A DNA stretch of 64,000 nt, taken from contig NZ_JAHBCJ010000003.1 of NCBI RefSeq assembly GCF_018390575.1, positions 1 through 64,000 on the forward strand. The letters are read 5' to 3'. The translations under genes were made by a program, and so were the position numbers. This DNA is from Bhargavaea massiliensis. GTDB lineage: Bacteria > Bacillota > Bacilli > Bacillales_A > Planococcaceae. Below are positions 17,991 through 26,711 of this stretch, piece by piece. The number at the start of each line of letters is the position of its first letter. The first letter of the stretch is position 1. The notes beneath the pieces were generated by a model. That model was not told where the DNA came from. It worked only from the letters and a program-made list of their open reading frames with translations, and made no database searches.

Positions 17991-19181
17991 ATGAAGAAGT
18001 GGGTTGGCGTGACGGCGGCGATCGCCATGGCGGCAGGGATTGCCCTGCCTGCAGCACCGGGGGAGACGCTTGCGAAGGAAGAGTCTCATCATGAGTTTTC
18101 AATCAAGGGGTTCACCGATTATGCGGAGCTGACGAAAAAGCTCCAGCAGATCGAGCAGACGAGCAAGGGGCTGGTTTCGGTTGACGTGGCGGGTCAGTCG
18201 AACCAGGGCCGCGATATCTATACGGCACGAGTCGGTTCCGGGGACAAAGTCGTCCTCATCCAAAGTGAAATCCACGGCAATGAAAAGACCGGGACCGATG
18301 CGATCCTGAATCTCCTGAAGACGGTGTCGGGTAGCTCGCCTTATGCCGAGCAGCTCCGTGAAGAGATCACGTTCGTCTTCATGCCGATGATGAACCCGGA
18401 TGCATCAGAAGGGGACAAGCGCCGCAACACGATGACGTGGGCGGACGTGGTCGAGGACTTCCCTCAGCTCAGCGGAGCACAGCCGTCGTGGAACTACCTG
18501 GACGACCGCGTCCAGCAAAACTATGACTACAGCAAAAACCCCGGCTTCGACGTGAACCGTGACTTCAACCCGGATCTCGACTACGTGCCGCAGCCGGAGG
18601 ACTTCCCGGGAAGCTCGTCCGACCCGGGCTGGTTCATCACACCTGAATCGCAGACGTCGCGTGACGTATACAAGTCGCTCGTCGAAGAGTTCGGTAAAGT
18701 CGACGTCTTCATCGACCTGCACCACCAGGGGGTCTACTACGTCGAGGGTACGTCCGACGAAGTGACGCTGTCGCTGTCGGCGCAGTTTGTCCCGGACCCG
18801 TCGAGCCCTGAAGGCGCGGATTACGCCGAGTATGCGGACACGTACAACTACGATTTCTCGCGCCAGCTGAACGTCGCCGCCTATGATGCACTCCAGGCCA
18901 AGGGCAATTCGATCTTCAACAACATCACGCTTTACTCGCAGGGGCTTGACCTGCCCGGCACGGCGCTCGGCTCGTATGCGCTGAACGGCAGCGGCACCGT
19001 CCTGTTTGAAGTGACCGGCCAGACCCAGTCGTTCGGCCAGAAAAAGCGCGGCCAGCTCGTGAAGGCAGTAGAGACCGGCCTTCTCGGCATCGTGAATGCT
19101 GTCGCCGACGGATCCGTCCATGACCTGGACCCTGAAGATTACGAGGATATCCCGCTGACTGCTTACCGCCCGGCGGAATAA
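17991..19181 (+). CDS. Secreted M14 zinc carboxypeptidase 1
   Basis: 396 residues with a Sec signal peptide (KKWVGVTAAIAMAAGIALPAAPGETLA, cleavage near 28). The M14 zinc site is H95-x2-E98 (SEIHGNEKTG) plus the His in DLHHQG; NPDASEGDKRRN and DVNRDFNPDLD bind substrate, and the catalytic Glu is in VLFEVTGQ. It should remove C-terminal residues from peptides, possibly cell-wall peptides, outside the cell. It is paralogous to the next gene; both lie on the plus strand with their own terminators. RBS GAAGGAG. Confidence 0.87.
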   Translation: MKKWVGVTAAIAMAAGIALPAAPGETLAKEESHHEFSIKGFTDYAELTKKLQQIEQTSKGLVSVDVAGQSNQGRDIYTARVGSGDKVVLIQSEIHGNEKTGTDAILNLLKTVSGSSPYAEQLREEITFVFMPMMNPDASEGDKRRNTMTWADVVEDFPQLSGAQPSWNYLDDRVQQNYDYSKNPGFDVNRDFNPDLDYVPQPEDFPGSSSDPGWFITPESQTSRDVYKSLVEEFGKVDVFIDLHHQGVYYVEGTSDEVTLSLSAQFVPDPSSPEGADYAEYADTYNYDFSRQLNVAAYDALQAKGNSIFNNITLYSQGLDLPGTALGSYALNGSGTVLFEVTGQTQSFGQKKRGQLVKAVETGLLGIVNAVADGSVHDLDPEDYEDIPLTAYRPAE

Positions 19182-19194
19182 TAGAGATGAGGGA

Positions 19195-19222
19195 AGCCCG
19201 GCAGCCGCCGGGCTCCTTTTTT
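19195..19222 (+). terminator. Rho-independent terminator
   Basis: AGCCCGGC, four-base loop, GCCGGGCT, then a T-run. Confidence 0.9.
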
Positions 19223-19385
19223 CCTTCAGACAGGACAACAGGAGAGGGAAAAAGGCCCATCTTTTCTTTCCAAAAGGGTTCGTAAAGACCCTCAGGACAG
19301 GTCCGGAAACCCGTCCAACGTCATATGGAAGCGGTTACTTTTGGGGTGTACGATAGAGATAGATATTTGAAGGGGGAGTGGGGAC

Positions 19386-20426
19386 ATGAAGAAAGCGATG
19401 ATTTCACTTGTTGCCGCAGGCGCGCTTGTTCTGAGTGCAGCGCCATTGCAGGCGGACGCAGTAGGGAACGGGCCAAACTACGGGGGAAATGAGACGATCA
19501 ACACGTCGATTCTCCATACGTACAGCGAGATGGCGTCATACCTGCAGAAGCAGGAGGCCAAGCAGAAGGATATGGAGCTCGAAGTGATCGGCCAGTCGGT
19601 CAAGGGCCGCGACCTGTACCTCGTGAAGTACATGAAGAACCCTGAAAACCCGACGATCCTCTTCCTGACACAGCAGCACGGCAACGAGCAGCTGACGACG
19701 GAAGGCGCGCTTGAGTTCATCAAGCACCTCGGAACGGGCAAGATGAAGGGCGTGACGGACAACGTCAACATCCTGATCGTGCCGATGCTGAATCCGGACG
19801 GGGCGATGGGAGATGTCGACTTCTCGCTGGATGACTATGTCGCTTCCGGGGACCGCCATCTGACGCGCTACAATGCGCTCGGCATCGACCTGAACCGCGA
19901 CCACGTCACGAAGATCCAGCCGGAAACACAGGCGCTGCACTTTAATGTCATGCAGAAGTATGACATCGATTATATGATCGATTTGCATCATCAGGGGGCA
20001 CGCAGCGAACGTGACGGAGAGCTCGTATCTGGCTCGATCCTCTATCCGACAACACCGAACGTTGACCCTGACGTACTCGAGGGTTCAAAGAAGCTGGGAG
20101 CGGTCGTCTTTGACGCTGTTGACTCCACAGGCTGGGGACACCTCGGCAAGTACGTCGGCGGCACGGCCGAGACGATCTCCCGCAACGGCATTGCGGTCGA
20201 ATACGGTATTTCCACGCTCCTCTTTGAAATGCGCGGCATGTCCGACCACGAATACGAGCCGTATGTCCTCGGCCAGAAGAGCAACGGCTACCTGATCAAG
20301 CAGACGATCACGACGCTTGATGCAACGGTCCGGGCAATTGCAGACGGCTCTATCGAATCAAAAGATACGTCATTCTGGGACACGCTCGCTGAACAGAGTA
20401 CCCGCCAATCCGAAGAAGACGAGTGA
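19386..20426 (+). CDS. Secreted M14 zinc carboxypeptidase 2
   Basis: 346 residues with a signal peptide (MKKAMISLVAAGALVLSAAP..., cleavage near 24). Zinc ligands H98-x2-E101 (TQQHGNEQLT) and DLHHQG are present; LNPDGAMGDVDF, GIDLNRDH and LLFEMRGMSDHEYEP complete the M14 site. It is a shorter relative of the gene upstream, probably an old tandem duplication given the low identity. Likely extracellular, releasing C-terminal amino acids from peptides. RBS AAGGGGGAG. A strong terminator follows. Confidence 0.86.
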   Translation: MKKAMISLVAAGALVLSAAPLQADAVGNGPNYGGNETINTSILHTYSEMASYLQKQEAKQKDMELEVIGQSVKGRDLYLVKYMKNPENPTILFLTQQHGNEQLTTEGALEFIKHLGTGKMKGVTDNVNILIVPMLNPDGAMGDVDFSLDDYVASGDRHLTRYNALGIDLNRDHVTKIQPETQALHFNVMQKYDIDYMIDLHHQGARSERDGELVSGSILYPTTPNVDPDVLEGSKKLGAVVFDAVDSTGWGHLGKYVGGTAETISRNGIAVEYGISTLLFEMRGMSDHEYEPYVLGQKSNGYLIKQTITTLDATVRAIADGSIESKDTSFWDTLAEQSTRQSEEDE

Positions 20427-20432
20427 TAAAAT

Positions 20433-20463
20433 GGAAGCTCCTGCCCCCGGGCAGGAGCTTTCC
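20433..20463 (+). terminator. Rho-independent terminator
   Basis: GGAAGCTCCTGCCC and GGGCAGGAGCTTTCC around two bases; after carboxypeptidase 2. Confidence 0.85.
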
Positions 20464-20620
20464 TGATGGGCGGAGGTTGAAAACAGCAAGTGAAAATTAA
20501 GGAAACTGCCGCGAGTATGAAGCAAATTCCCTCCCTTCAGCCTGGCCGGGTTGCCTCTGGACAGTACGCCGATTGCAAAGGTTCGATCAATTCCCCCAAT
20601 TAGAACATATTGAAAACGCC

Positions 20621-20649
20621 TTCAATTCTAGCGCAGTCCGCGATATACT
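20621..20649 (+). promoter_or_regulatory. Possible promoter of the AbgT gene
   Basis: TTCAAT, 17-base spacer, TATACT, about 70 bases before the start. The -35 box is poor. The rest of the 20.46-20.72 kb gap shows no other feature. Confidence 0.35.
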
Positions 20650-20717
20650 GACCAAAGCGTAATTTTCCGAACGCTAAAATGACTGAATATTATTTGTCAT
20701 CTAAGAAAGGAGAAAAC

Positions 20718-22256
20718 ATGGAAGCGACCAAGAAAAAAGGGTTCGTCCAAAAATTCCTCGATACGATCGAAACGGTCGGGAACAAGCTGCCCCATCCGGT
20801 TACACTGTTTGCCGGGCTGGCACTTCTCGTTCTCATCCTTTCCGCAATCGTCTCGTCCTTCGGCATCTCGGTAGAGCACCCGGGCAAAGAAGGGGAGATT
20901 ATCGAGGTCAAGAACCTTCTCAATAAAGAGGGAATCCACTACATATTCACGAGCATGACCGATAACTTCATCGGCTTTGCGCCGCTCGGCGTCGTGCTCC
21001 TCACGATGCTCGGCATCGGGGTCGCGGAACATTCCGGCCTCATCTCCGCGCTCCTGCGCGGCTTCGTCATGTCGGTGCCGAAACGCCTCATCACCCTCGG
21101 CCTTGTGTTCGCAGGGGTCATGTCGTCCGTCGCATCCGATGCGGGTTATGTCGTCCTGCCGCCGCTCGGAGCGGTCATCTTCGCCGCGCTCGGCCGGCAC
21201 CCGCTCGCGGGTCTGGCCGCCGCATTCGCCGGGGTATCCGGCGGATTCAGCGCGAACCTTCTCCTGTCGGGAACAGACGCGCTCCTCGGTGAGCTGACAA
21301 TTCTCGGCGCCGCCATTATCGACCCGGCGTACGCCGACGGCATGAACATTGCCATGAACTACTACTTCATCATCATCTCTGTCTTTGTCCTGACGTTCGT
21401 CGGGGCTTGGATCACAGAGAAAATCGTCGAGCCGCGCCTCGGCGAATACAAGGGCGAGTTCCGCGAGAGCATGGACAAGCTCACGGCTGTCGAGAAAAAG
21501 GGCCTTGTGTGGGCGACTGTCTCGGTTATTGTCGGAGCGGCCCTTATGGCACTGCTCGTCCTGATCCCGGGTGCTCCGCTCCGCGGGGATGAGGCGGACA
21601 TGCCGATCATCCGCTCGCCGTTCATGAGCTCGCTCGTTCCGATCATCGCGATCCTGTTCTTTATCCCGGGTGTGGTCTACGGGATGGTCACAAAAGCGAT
21701 CCGCAGCGACAAAGACGTCGCCGAAATGATGGGCAAAACCATGGCGTCGATGGGGATGTTCATCGTCCTCAGCTTCACCGCTGCCCAGTTCGTCGCTTAC
21801 TTCTCCGAGTCGGGCATGGGCCTCGTCCTCGGTGTGTACGGCGCAGAATTCCTGCAGAGCATCAAGCTCGACGGCATTCCGCTCGTCCTGCTGTTTATCG
21901 CGATTGCCGCGTTCATCAACCTGTTCATCGGTTCCGCTTCCGCGAAGTGGGCCATGATGGCGCCGATTTTCGTTCCGATCATGATGCAGCTCGGCTACTC
22001 GCCGGAGCTTACGCAGATGGCGTACCGCGTCGCGGACTCCTCAACGAACATCATCTCGCCGCTCATGACGTACTTTGCGATCATCATCGCGTTCGCGCAA
22101 AAGTACGACAAGAAAATGGGGATCGGAACACTCGTCTCCACGATGTTCCCATACTCCATGGCGTTCCTGTTCGTCTGGTCGGCCGTCCTCATCATCTGGA
22201 TGCTTCTCGGCCTCCCGCTCGGACCGGATGCACCGATCTACTACAACGGAAACTGA
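20718..22256 (+). CDS. AbgT-family transporter
   Basis: 512-residue integral membrane protein, normal length for the family. It has about ten transmembrane helices and AbgT patterns: GNKLPHPVTLFAGLALLVL near the N-terminus, AGVMSSVASDAGYVVLPPLGA, GVSGGFSANLLLSGTDALL and VADSSTNIISPLMTYFA. AbgT proteins carry p-aminobenzoyl-glutamate or, in other members, act as antimetabolite efflux pumps. Start ATG 20718 is five bases after AAAGGAG. Monocistronic with its own terminator; it lies beside an IclR-controlled catabolic locus, so uptake of an amino-acid conjugate is plausible but not shown. Confidence 0.87.
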   Translation: MEATKKKGFVQKFLDTIETVGNKLPHPVTLFAGLALLVLILSAIVSSFGISVEHPGKEGEIIEVKNLLNKEGIHYIFTSMTDNFIGFAPLGVVLLTMLGIGVAEHSGLISALLRGFVMSVPKRLITLGLVFAGVMSSVASDAGYVVLPPLGAVIFAALGRHPLAGLAAAFAGVSGGFSANLLLSGTDALLGELTILGAAIIDPAYADGMNIAMNYYFIIISVFVLTFVGAWITEKIVEPRLGEYKGEFRESMDKLTAVEKKGLVWATVSVIVGAALMALLVLIPGAPLRGDEADMPIIRSPFMSSLVPIIAILFFIPGVVYGMVTKAIRSDKDVAEMMGKTMASMGMFIVLSFTAAQFVAYFSESGMGLVLGVYGAEFLQSIKLDGIPLVLLFIAIAAFINLFIGSASAKWAMMAPIFVPIMMQLGYSPELTQMAYRVADSSTNIISPLMTYFAIIIAFAQKYDKKMGIGTLVSTMFPYSMAFLFVWSAVLIIWMLLGLPLGPDAPIYYNGN

Positions 22257-22263
22257 TCATAGG

Positions 22264-22295
22264 GAATCCCCCTCGCTCCGGCGAGGGGGTTTTGC
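22264..22295 (+). terminator. Rho-independent terminator
   Basis: CCCCCTCG, loop, CGAGGGGG, TTTTGC; after the AbgT gene and facing the end of the iclR-type gene. Confidence 0.85.
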
Positions 22296-22343
22296 TGTGT
22301 TTGGGATGAAGTTAAGTAAGATGCCCCGAGTGTTAAGAACCCC

Positions 22344-23075
22344 TCACCCCGCTCCGAGTTTCCTCCCGATCCGGTCACCCGCTTCTTTGACTTTCTCCGA
22401 CAGGTAAGCAAGCCGCTCCTCCTCCAGCTCGTAGTCGAGGAAGCCGATCGACACGGCGCCGATCACTTCGCCGAGCCCGTCTTTGACGGCAACGGCGACG
22501 GAAGCGGTGCCGGGAGTGCGTTCGCCGTGGCTTTCGGCAAAGCCGGTTTCACGGATTTGCTGAAGCATGATGTAAAATTCGTCCCGCTTTTCTTCAGGAA
22601 CAAGGTTTTCGACGATCCGCCTGGCGCGGTCCGCCGGCATGGCCGCCAGGATCGCCTTGTTGGCCGCTCCGATATGGAGAGGGATCCGGATGCCGAGCGG
22701 GTCATTGATGCGGATTGGATTCTCCTCGCTGTCGATGCGCTCCATGACAATCGCCTCATTGCCGGATGGCCGGCTCAGATAGACGCTTTCCTTGACTTCC
22801 CGCGCCAGCTGCTCGAGTTCGGGACGGATCTTCGTGACGTAGTCCATCGAATCATAGAGGCGCAGGCCGTATTCCATCCAGACCGGACCGAGACGGTACA
22901 GCTTGGAATGCTCGTCCTGCTCGACCATCCGCTGTCGTGCCATTCCCTGAAGGATCCGGTGCATCGTGCTGAGCGCAAGTCCGCTCCGGCCGGACAGCTC
23001 GGAAATGCTCATTCCTCCTTGTTCGGCGTCCGATAAAATTTCCGCTATTTTCATTGATCGTTCAAGTGCCTGCAT
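22344..23075 (-). CDS. IclR-family transcriptional regulator
   Basis: 243 residues. The N-terminal winged helix-turn-helix is MQALERSMKIAEILSDAE..., with SISELSGRSGLALSTMHRIL as the recognition unit. The C-terminal IclR effector domain carries GAANKAILAAMP and GERTPGTASVAVAVKD...GAVSIGF. It is divergent from the arginine-derivative operon and is the obvious regulator of it: two identical-type inverted repeats lie in the intergenic region, one just upstream of its own start. ATG 23075 has GAGGGG nine bases before; the extension to 23123 would run through an operator. Confidence 0.88.
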   Translation of the reverse strand: MQALERSMKIAEILSDAEQGGMSISELSGRSGLALSTMHRILQGMARQRMVEQDEHSKLYRLGPVWMEYGLRLYDSMDYVTKIRPELEQLAREVKESVYLSRPSGNEAIVMERIDSEENPIRINDPLGIRIPLHIGAANKAILAAMPADRARRIVENLVPEEKRDEFYIMLQQIRETGFAESHGERTPGTASVAVAVKDGLGEVIGAVSIGFLDYELEEERLAYLSEKVKEAGDRIGRKLGAG

Positions 23076-23093
23076 GGATGGTGACCCCTCACT

Positions 23094-23110
23094 TTTCCGC
23101 CAAACGGAAA
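23094..23110. promoter_or_regulatory. IclR-type operator 1
   Basis: TTTCCG-N5-CGGAAA, a perfect inverted repeat 19 bases upstream of the regulator's start codon and about 13 bases upstream of the -35 box of the divergent operon. Same sequence and spacing as operator 2. Confidence 0.75.
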
Positions 23111-23122
23111 TTTCAAAATACA

Positions 23123-23151
23123 TTGACAGTATAGCACCGAATGCCTATATT
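23123..23151 (+). promoter_or_regulatory. Sigma-A promoter of the arginine-derivative operon
   Basis: TTGACA (consensus), 17-base spacer, TATATT. It sits between the two IclR-type operators; operator 2 lies about 25-40 bases downstream of the expected start point. Confidence 0.8.
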
Positions 23152-23183
23152 GAGAATAACAAGTTTCCAATCAATGAAATCAG

Positions 23184-23200
23184 TTTCCGTACAACGGAAA
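23184..23200. promoter_or_regulatory. IclR-type operator 2
   Basis: TTTCCG-N5-CGGAAA, identical arms to operator 1, with centres exactly 90 bases apart. Bound repressor here would block elongation; two sites also permit looping. Confidence 0.75.
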
Positions 23201-23215
23201 AGGAGGGCCAATCCC

Positions 23216-24091
23216 ATGTCCTATCTATCGTCGATGTATCACCCTCTTCAACGGGTCATCGTCAAGCGGCCGCAAGAGGCCTTCAAGAGCCAGGAGCATC
23301 TTGATGAACACTGGCGGACATTCAACTACGCGAGTGTTCCGGATTATCAGGAAGCGCTCCGTGAATACGAAACATTCCTCGCAATCCTGGAAAAGCATGT
23401 TCCGCAAATTGATTATTTGCCGGAGGCAGCAGAAACGGGACTCGATTCCCTCTATGCCCATGATCCGGTCAAGTTCACGCCGGCGGGAGCGATCATTCTG
23501 AAATCCGGCAAAGAGCTGCGGCAGCCGGAAGCACCCGTCTACAAAAGGTTCCTCGAGGAAAAGGGAATCCCGGTCATCGGCGAGCTCGAAGGTGACGCCG
23601 TTTCCGACGGCGGGGATATCGTCTGGATCGATGACCGTACGATTGCGGTCGGCAGGGGTTACCGGACGAATGATGAAGCGATCCGCCAGCTGCGGGAAAT
23701 CACGGCGCCTTTCGTTGATGAATTCATCGAAGTTCAGCTCCCTCATGACCGCGGGGAGGCGGAGTGTCTGCACCTGATGTCTTTCCTCAGCATCGTCGAC
23801 AAGGACCTCGCCGTCGTTTATTCGCCGCTCATGCCGGTGTTTCTCCGCCAGCGACTTATCGAGAGCGGGGTCCGGCTGGTCGAAGTTCCGCAGGGAGAGT
23901 ATGACAACCTCGGCTGCAACGTGCTGGCGCTTGCCCCGCGCATCGTGATGATTCCGGCGGGCAATCCGGTGACGAAAGCGGGCCTCGAGGAAGCCGGTGC
24001 CACGGTGTATGAATACAAAGGAGACGAAATCTCCTACAAAGGAACCGGCGGGCCGACGTGCCTGACCTGCCCGGTGGTGAGACAGCCATGA
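23216..24091 (+). CDS. Amidinotransferase / dimethylargininase-family enzyme
   Basis: 291-residue member of the guanidino-group modifying (GME) superfamily. The active-site set is visible: D131-GGD (GDAVSDGGDIVWID), H186 (ECLHLMSF) and nucleophile C282 near the C-terminus (GGPTCLTCPVVR). It is a cytoplasmic hydrolase or transferase acting on arginine-like guanidines; which one cannot be told from sequence. First gene of an operon with a RocB-like peptidase and a DDAH, so a methylated, acylated or otherwise modified arginine is likely. ATG 23216 has AGGAGGG nine bases upstream; the longer reading to 23141 runs through the promoter and operator. Confidence 0.85.
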   Translation: MSYLSSMYHPLQRVIVKRPQEAFKSQEHLDEHWRTFNYASVPDYQEALREYETFLAILEKHVPQIDYLPEAAETGLDSLYAHDPVKFTPAGAIILKSGKELRQPEAPVYKRFLEEKGIPVIGELEGDAVSDGGDIVWIDDRTIAVGRGYRTNDEAIRQLREITAPFVDEFIEVQLPHDRGEAECLHLMSFLSIVDKDLAVVYSPLMPVFLRQRLIESGVRLVEVPQGEYDNLGCNVLALAPRIVMIPAGNPVTKAGLEEAGATVYEYKGDEISYKGTGGPTCLTCPVVRQP

Positions 24092-24132
24092 CGCTGATTT
24101 ATGAAAAGCAATCCAGCAAGGGGGAACAGACG

Positions 24133-25749
24133 ATGGGACGCCGATGGGATTCACCTGAAGCGCGCCGCGCGCTTCTTTGCGAGCTTGTAAGCTGGGACAG
24201 CAGGACGCTTACGGAGGGGGAGCGGCTGTTTGCACAGCGGCTTGAGACCAAACTCCGCGACATGCCGTATTTTTCGCAACACCCTGACCTGGTCGGGCTT
24301 CATGACGCCGGCCTCGGCCGCCATGCGGTGACCGCGCTTTACAGTCATCCGGATGCCGAAGATACGGTCGTCCTCATCAGTCACTTCGACACGGTCCAGA
24401 CCGACGAATACGGCAGCCTTCAGGCGCTGTCCACGCTGCCGGAAGAACTGACGGCGAAGCTTCATGAGTTAAAGCACACGCTGCACAATGAAGCGCGTGC
24501 CGACCTGGAATCGGGCGAGTACCTGTTTGGCCGCGGCACGATGGACATGAAGGCGGGACTCGCCGCACATCTCGCGCTGGTCGAACAGGCTATCGACGAA
24601 AATTGGCCGGTGAACCTGCTGCTCCTCACGGTTCCGGATGAAGAAGTCAATTCTGCGGGGATGCGGGCGGCGGTGGATGTCCTGATCGATCTTGAAGGGA
24701 AACACGGCCTCTCCTACAGCCTGTTTCTGAACGGTGAGCCGTCCTTTACGCAGGAGCCGGGGGACACGAAGGAATACATTTATTCAGGCACGATCGGCAA
24801 AATCATGCCGGCCGCGCTGTTCTACGGCAAGGAAACCCACGTCGGCGAACCGCTCCAGGGGCTGACCGCAAACTACATCGCTTCCTATCTGACACAGCAG
24901 ATGGAATTCAGCGCCCTATTTGAAGAAACGGCATATGGGGAAAAAACACCGCTTCCGGTATCGCTTTACCAGCGGGATCTGAAAGACCAGTACTCCACCC
25001 AGACCCCGTACCGCGCAGCCGCGCTCTACAATGTTTTCCTGTACAAACGCACGGCGGCAGATGTGATGGAGACGTTCGATCAGGCTGCAAGAGACGCGGC
25101 ATCCGCGTGCAACACCGCTTACCGCGAACTGTGCCGCCGCAACGGCGTGGGCGGGATCGGTGAGGTCAGCTTCTACCGGTACGAGCAGATTGTCGCCCAT
25201 GCAGAAGAAAAGCTCGGGGCGGATGCTGTCCGGAAACTGAAGGCGGAAGCGATCGAAAAGGCGGGAAGCGACGAGCGTGAGCAAAGCTTTGCGGTGGCCG
25301 ACCGGCTCATGATCGAATGCCAGGAACTGGCGCCGGCAATCGTCCTGTTGTACGCGCCGCCTTATTACCCGGCGGTCAACTCGACGGAAGACCCGCTCGT
25401 CAGGCAGGCGGTCACGCTAATGCAGGAAACTGCACGCTCGCTCGGAAGCGACCTGGGCCAGGTCCACTACTTCAACGGCATCTGCGACCTGAGCTATGTC
25501 AACTACAAAGACGACGGCGACGGCTGGGTGGCCTACGAGCGGAACACGCCTGTATGGGGAGACACATACAGCATCCCGTTTGAAGGCATGAAGCACTTGC
25601 AGGCTCCCGTCCTGAACATCGGCCCGCTCGGCCGCGATGCCCACCAGCGCACCGAACGGCTCCATATCGACAGCGCCTTCAGGAGGCTCCCGATCATGCT
25701 GGAAACGCTCATCCGCGAACTGTTCATCGACAAGAAGAAACAAAACTAA
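24133..25749 (+). CDS. RocB-like M20 peptidase
   Basis: 538-residue M20 family protein, longer than ordinary aminoacylases and matching RocB (arginine utilisation) in length and layout. Metal-site motifs: VLISHFDTVQTDEYG, LFGRGTMDMKAGLAAHLALVEQ, TVPDEEVNSAGMRAA; the C-terminus has NIGPLGRDAHQRTERLH. Its exact reaction is unknown in Bacillus; hydrolysis of an arginine-containing amide is the usual guess. ATG 24133 follows AAGGGGG; an alternative ATG at 24088 overlaps the previous stop (ATGA), which would add 15 residues. Confidence 0.83.
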   Translation: MGRRWDSPEARRALLCELVSWDSRTLTEGERLFAQRLETKLRDMPYFSQHPDLVGLHDAGLGRHAVTALYSHPDAEDTVVLISHFDTVQTDEYGSLQALSTLPEELTAKLHELKHTLHNEARADLESGEYLFGRGTMDMKAGLAAHLALVEQAIDENWPVNLLLLTVPDEEVNSAGMRAAVDVLIDLEGKHGLSYSLFLNGEPSFTQEPGDTKEYIYSGTIGKIMPAALFYGKETHVGEPLQGLTANYIASYLTQQMEFSALFEETAYGEKTPLPVSLYQRDLKDQYSTQTPYRAAALYNVFLYKRTAADVMETFDQAARDAASACNTAYRELCRRNGVGGIGEVSFYRYEQIVAHAEEKLGADAVRKLKAEAIEKAGSDEREQSFAVADRLMIECQELAPAIVLLYAPPYYPAVNSTEDPLVRQAVTLMQETARSLGSDLGQVHYFNGICDLSYVNYKDDGDGWVAYERNTPVWGDTYSIPFEGMKHLQAPVLNIGPLGRDAHQRTERLHIDSAFRRLPIMLETLIRELFIDKKKQN

Positions 25750-25780
25750 AAACAATCACATCCGGAAAGGAAAATCCTCC

Positions 25781-26548
25781 ATGTCCCAATTCCAGAACGT
25801 CATCGTCAAGGCACCTGCAAAAAGCTATGTAAATGGCCTGACCACGTCCGACCTCGGCACGCCCGACTATGATAAGGTGGTCGAACAGCACAATGCCTAC
25901 GTGGAAGCGCTCAAAACCTGCGGCGTTGAAGTCACCGCGCTGCCGGCGGATGAACAGTATCCGGACTCCGTTTTTGTCGAAGACCCGGCTGTTCTCACCA
26001 AGGAATTTGCCGTGATCGCCAACCCGGGCGCAGACTCCCGCAATGGGGAAAAAGAAGCGATCGAGGAAGCACTGAAAAACTTCTACGACAAGTTCCACCG
26101 CATCGAAGCCCCGGGTTATCTGGACGGCGGCGATGTCCTCCAGGCGGACAACCGGTTCTACATCGGTTTGTCGGAGCGGACAAACGAAGAAGGGGCCCGC
26201 CAGCTCAAGGAGATTCTCGAGAAGGAAGGCTACGGGGCCGATATCTTGCCGCTCAAGGAATTCTTCCATCTGAAGACGGGCATCGCCTACCTCGGCAACA
26301 ACAACATGGTCGTCGCCGGCGAATTCATCGGGCATCCGGCCTTTGCGGACTACAACCAAATCGTCATCGGCAAAGAAGACGAATACTCCGCGAACTGCAT
26401 CCGTGTGAACGATCACGTCATCATCCCGGCCGGTTACCCGGAGACCAAACGCAAAATCGAGGAAGCCGGCTACCAGACGGTCGAGCTGGAAATGAGCGAA
26501 ATCCGTAAGCAGGATGGCGGCCTGAGCTGCCTGTCACTACGGTTCTGA
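25781..26548 (+). CDS. Dimethylarginine dimethylaminohydrolase (DDAH)
   Basis: 255-residue DDAH-type enzyme, right length for the family. Active site: D115-GGD (PGYLDGGDVLQ), H163 (FFHLKTGIAYLGNNN) and C250 five residues from the C-terminus (GGLSCLSLRF). N-terminal VFVEDPAVLT is also a family motif. DDAH converts N-methylated arginines to citrulline plus methylamine or dimethylamine. It follows a second GME-fold enzyme and a RocB-like protein and precedes an amino-acid permease, so this is probably a methylarginine or related arginine-derivative pathway. RBS GGAAAGGA; 31 bases after the previous gene, and a terminator follows. Confidence 0.88.
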   Translation: MSQFQNVIVKAPAKSYVNGLTTSDLGTPDYDKVVEQHNAYVEALKTCGVEVTALPADEQYPDSVFVEDPAVLTKEFAVIANPGADSRNGEKEAIEEALKNFYDKFHRIEAPGYLDGGDVLQADNRFYIGLSERTNEEGARQLKEILEKEGYGADILPLKEFFHLKTGIAYLGNNNMVVAGEFIGHPAFADYNQIVIGKEDEYSANCIRVNDHVIIPAGYPETKRKIEEAGYQTVELEMSEIRKQDGGLSCLSLRF

Positions 26549-26562
26549 TTGCTGCATCAAGA

Positions 26563-26596
26563 AAAGCCCGCACACCAGGAGGGATGCGGGCTTTCC
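26563..26596 (+). terminator. Rho-independent terminator
   Basis: AAAGCCCGCA, 12-base loop, TGCGGGCTTT, after the DDAH gene. Confidence 0.85.
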
Positions 26597-26611
26597 TTAA
26601 ACACTTAAGAA

Positions 26612-26642
26612 ACAGAAAATTGGTTCTATTGACCATTTCTGT
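26612..26642. promoter_or_regulatory. Inverted repeat upstream of the permease
   Basis: ACAGAAA...TTTCTGT, with inner GGT/ACC also facing; the arms differ by a two-base bulge. It does not match the IclR-type site. Position 70 bases ahead of the permease suits an operator. Confidence 0.35.
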
Positions 26643-26711
26643 AAGCGTGTTCACGAAAAATCAAACCAGGCGGCAATCCGGAGGGGACGGGCCGCCGGTC
26701 AGGGGGATAAA

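Noticed and set aside
20464-20717. Riboswitch upstream of the AbgT gene
   Set aside because: Only a short AGCGT/ACGCT hairpin near 20657; no known aptamer pattern.
26600-26711. Sigma-54 promoter for the permease (as for roc genes)
   Set aside because: No TGGCAC-N5-TTGC-like -24/-12 pair was found.
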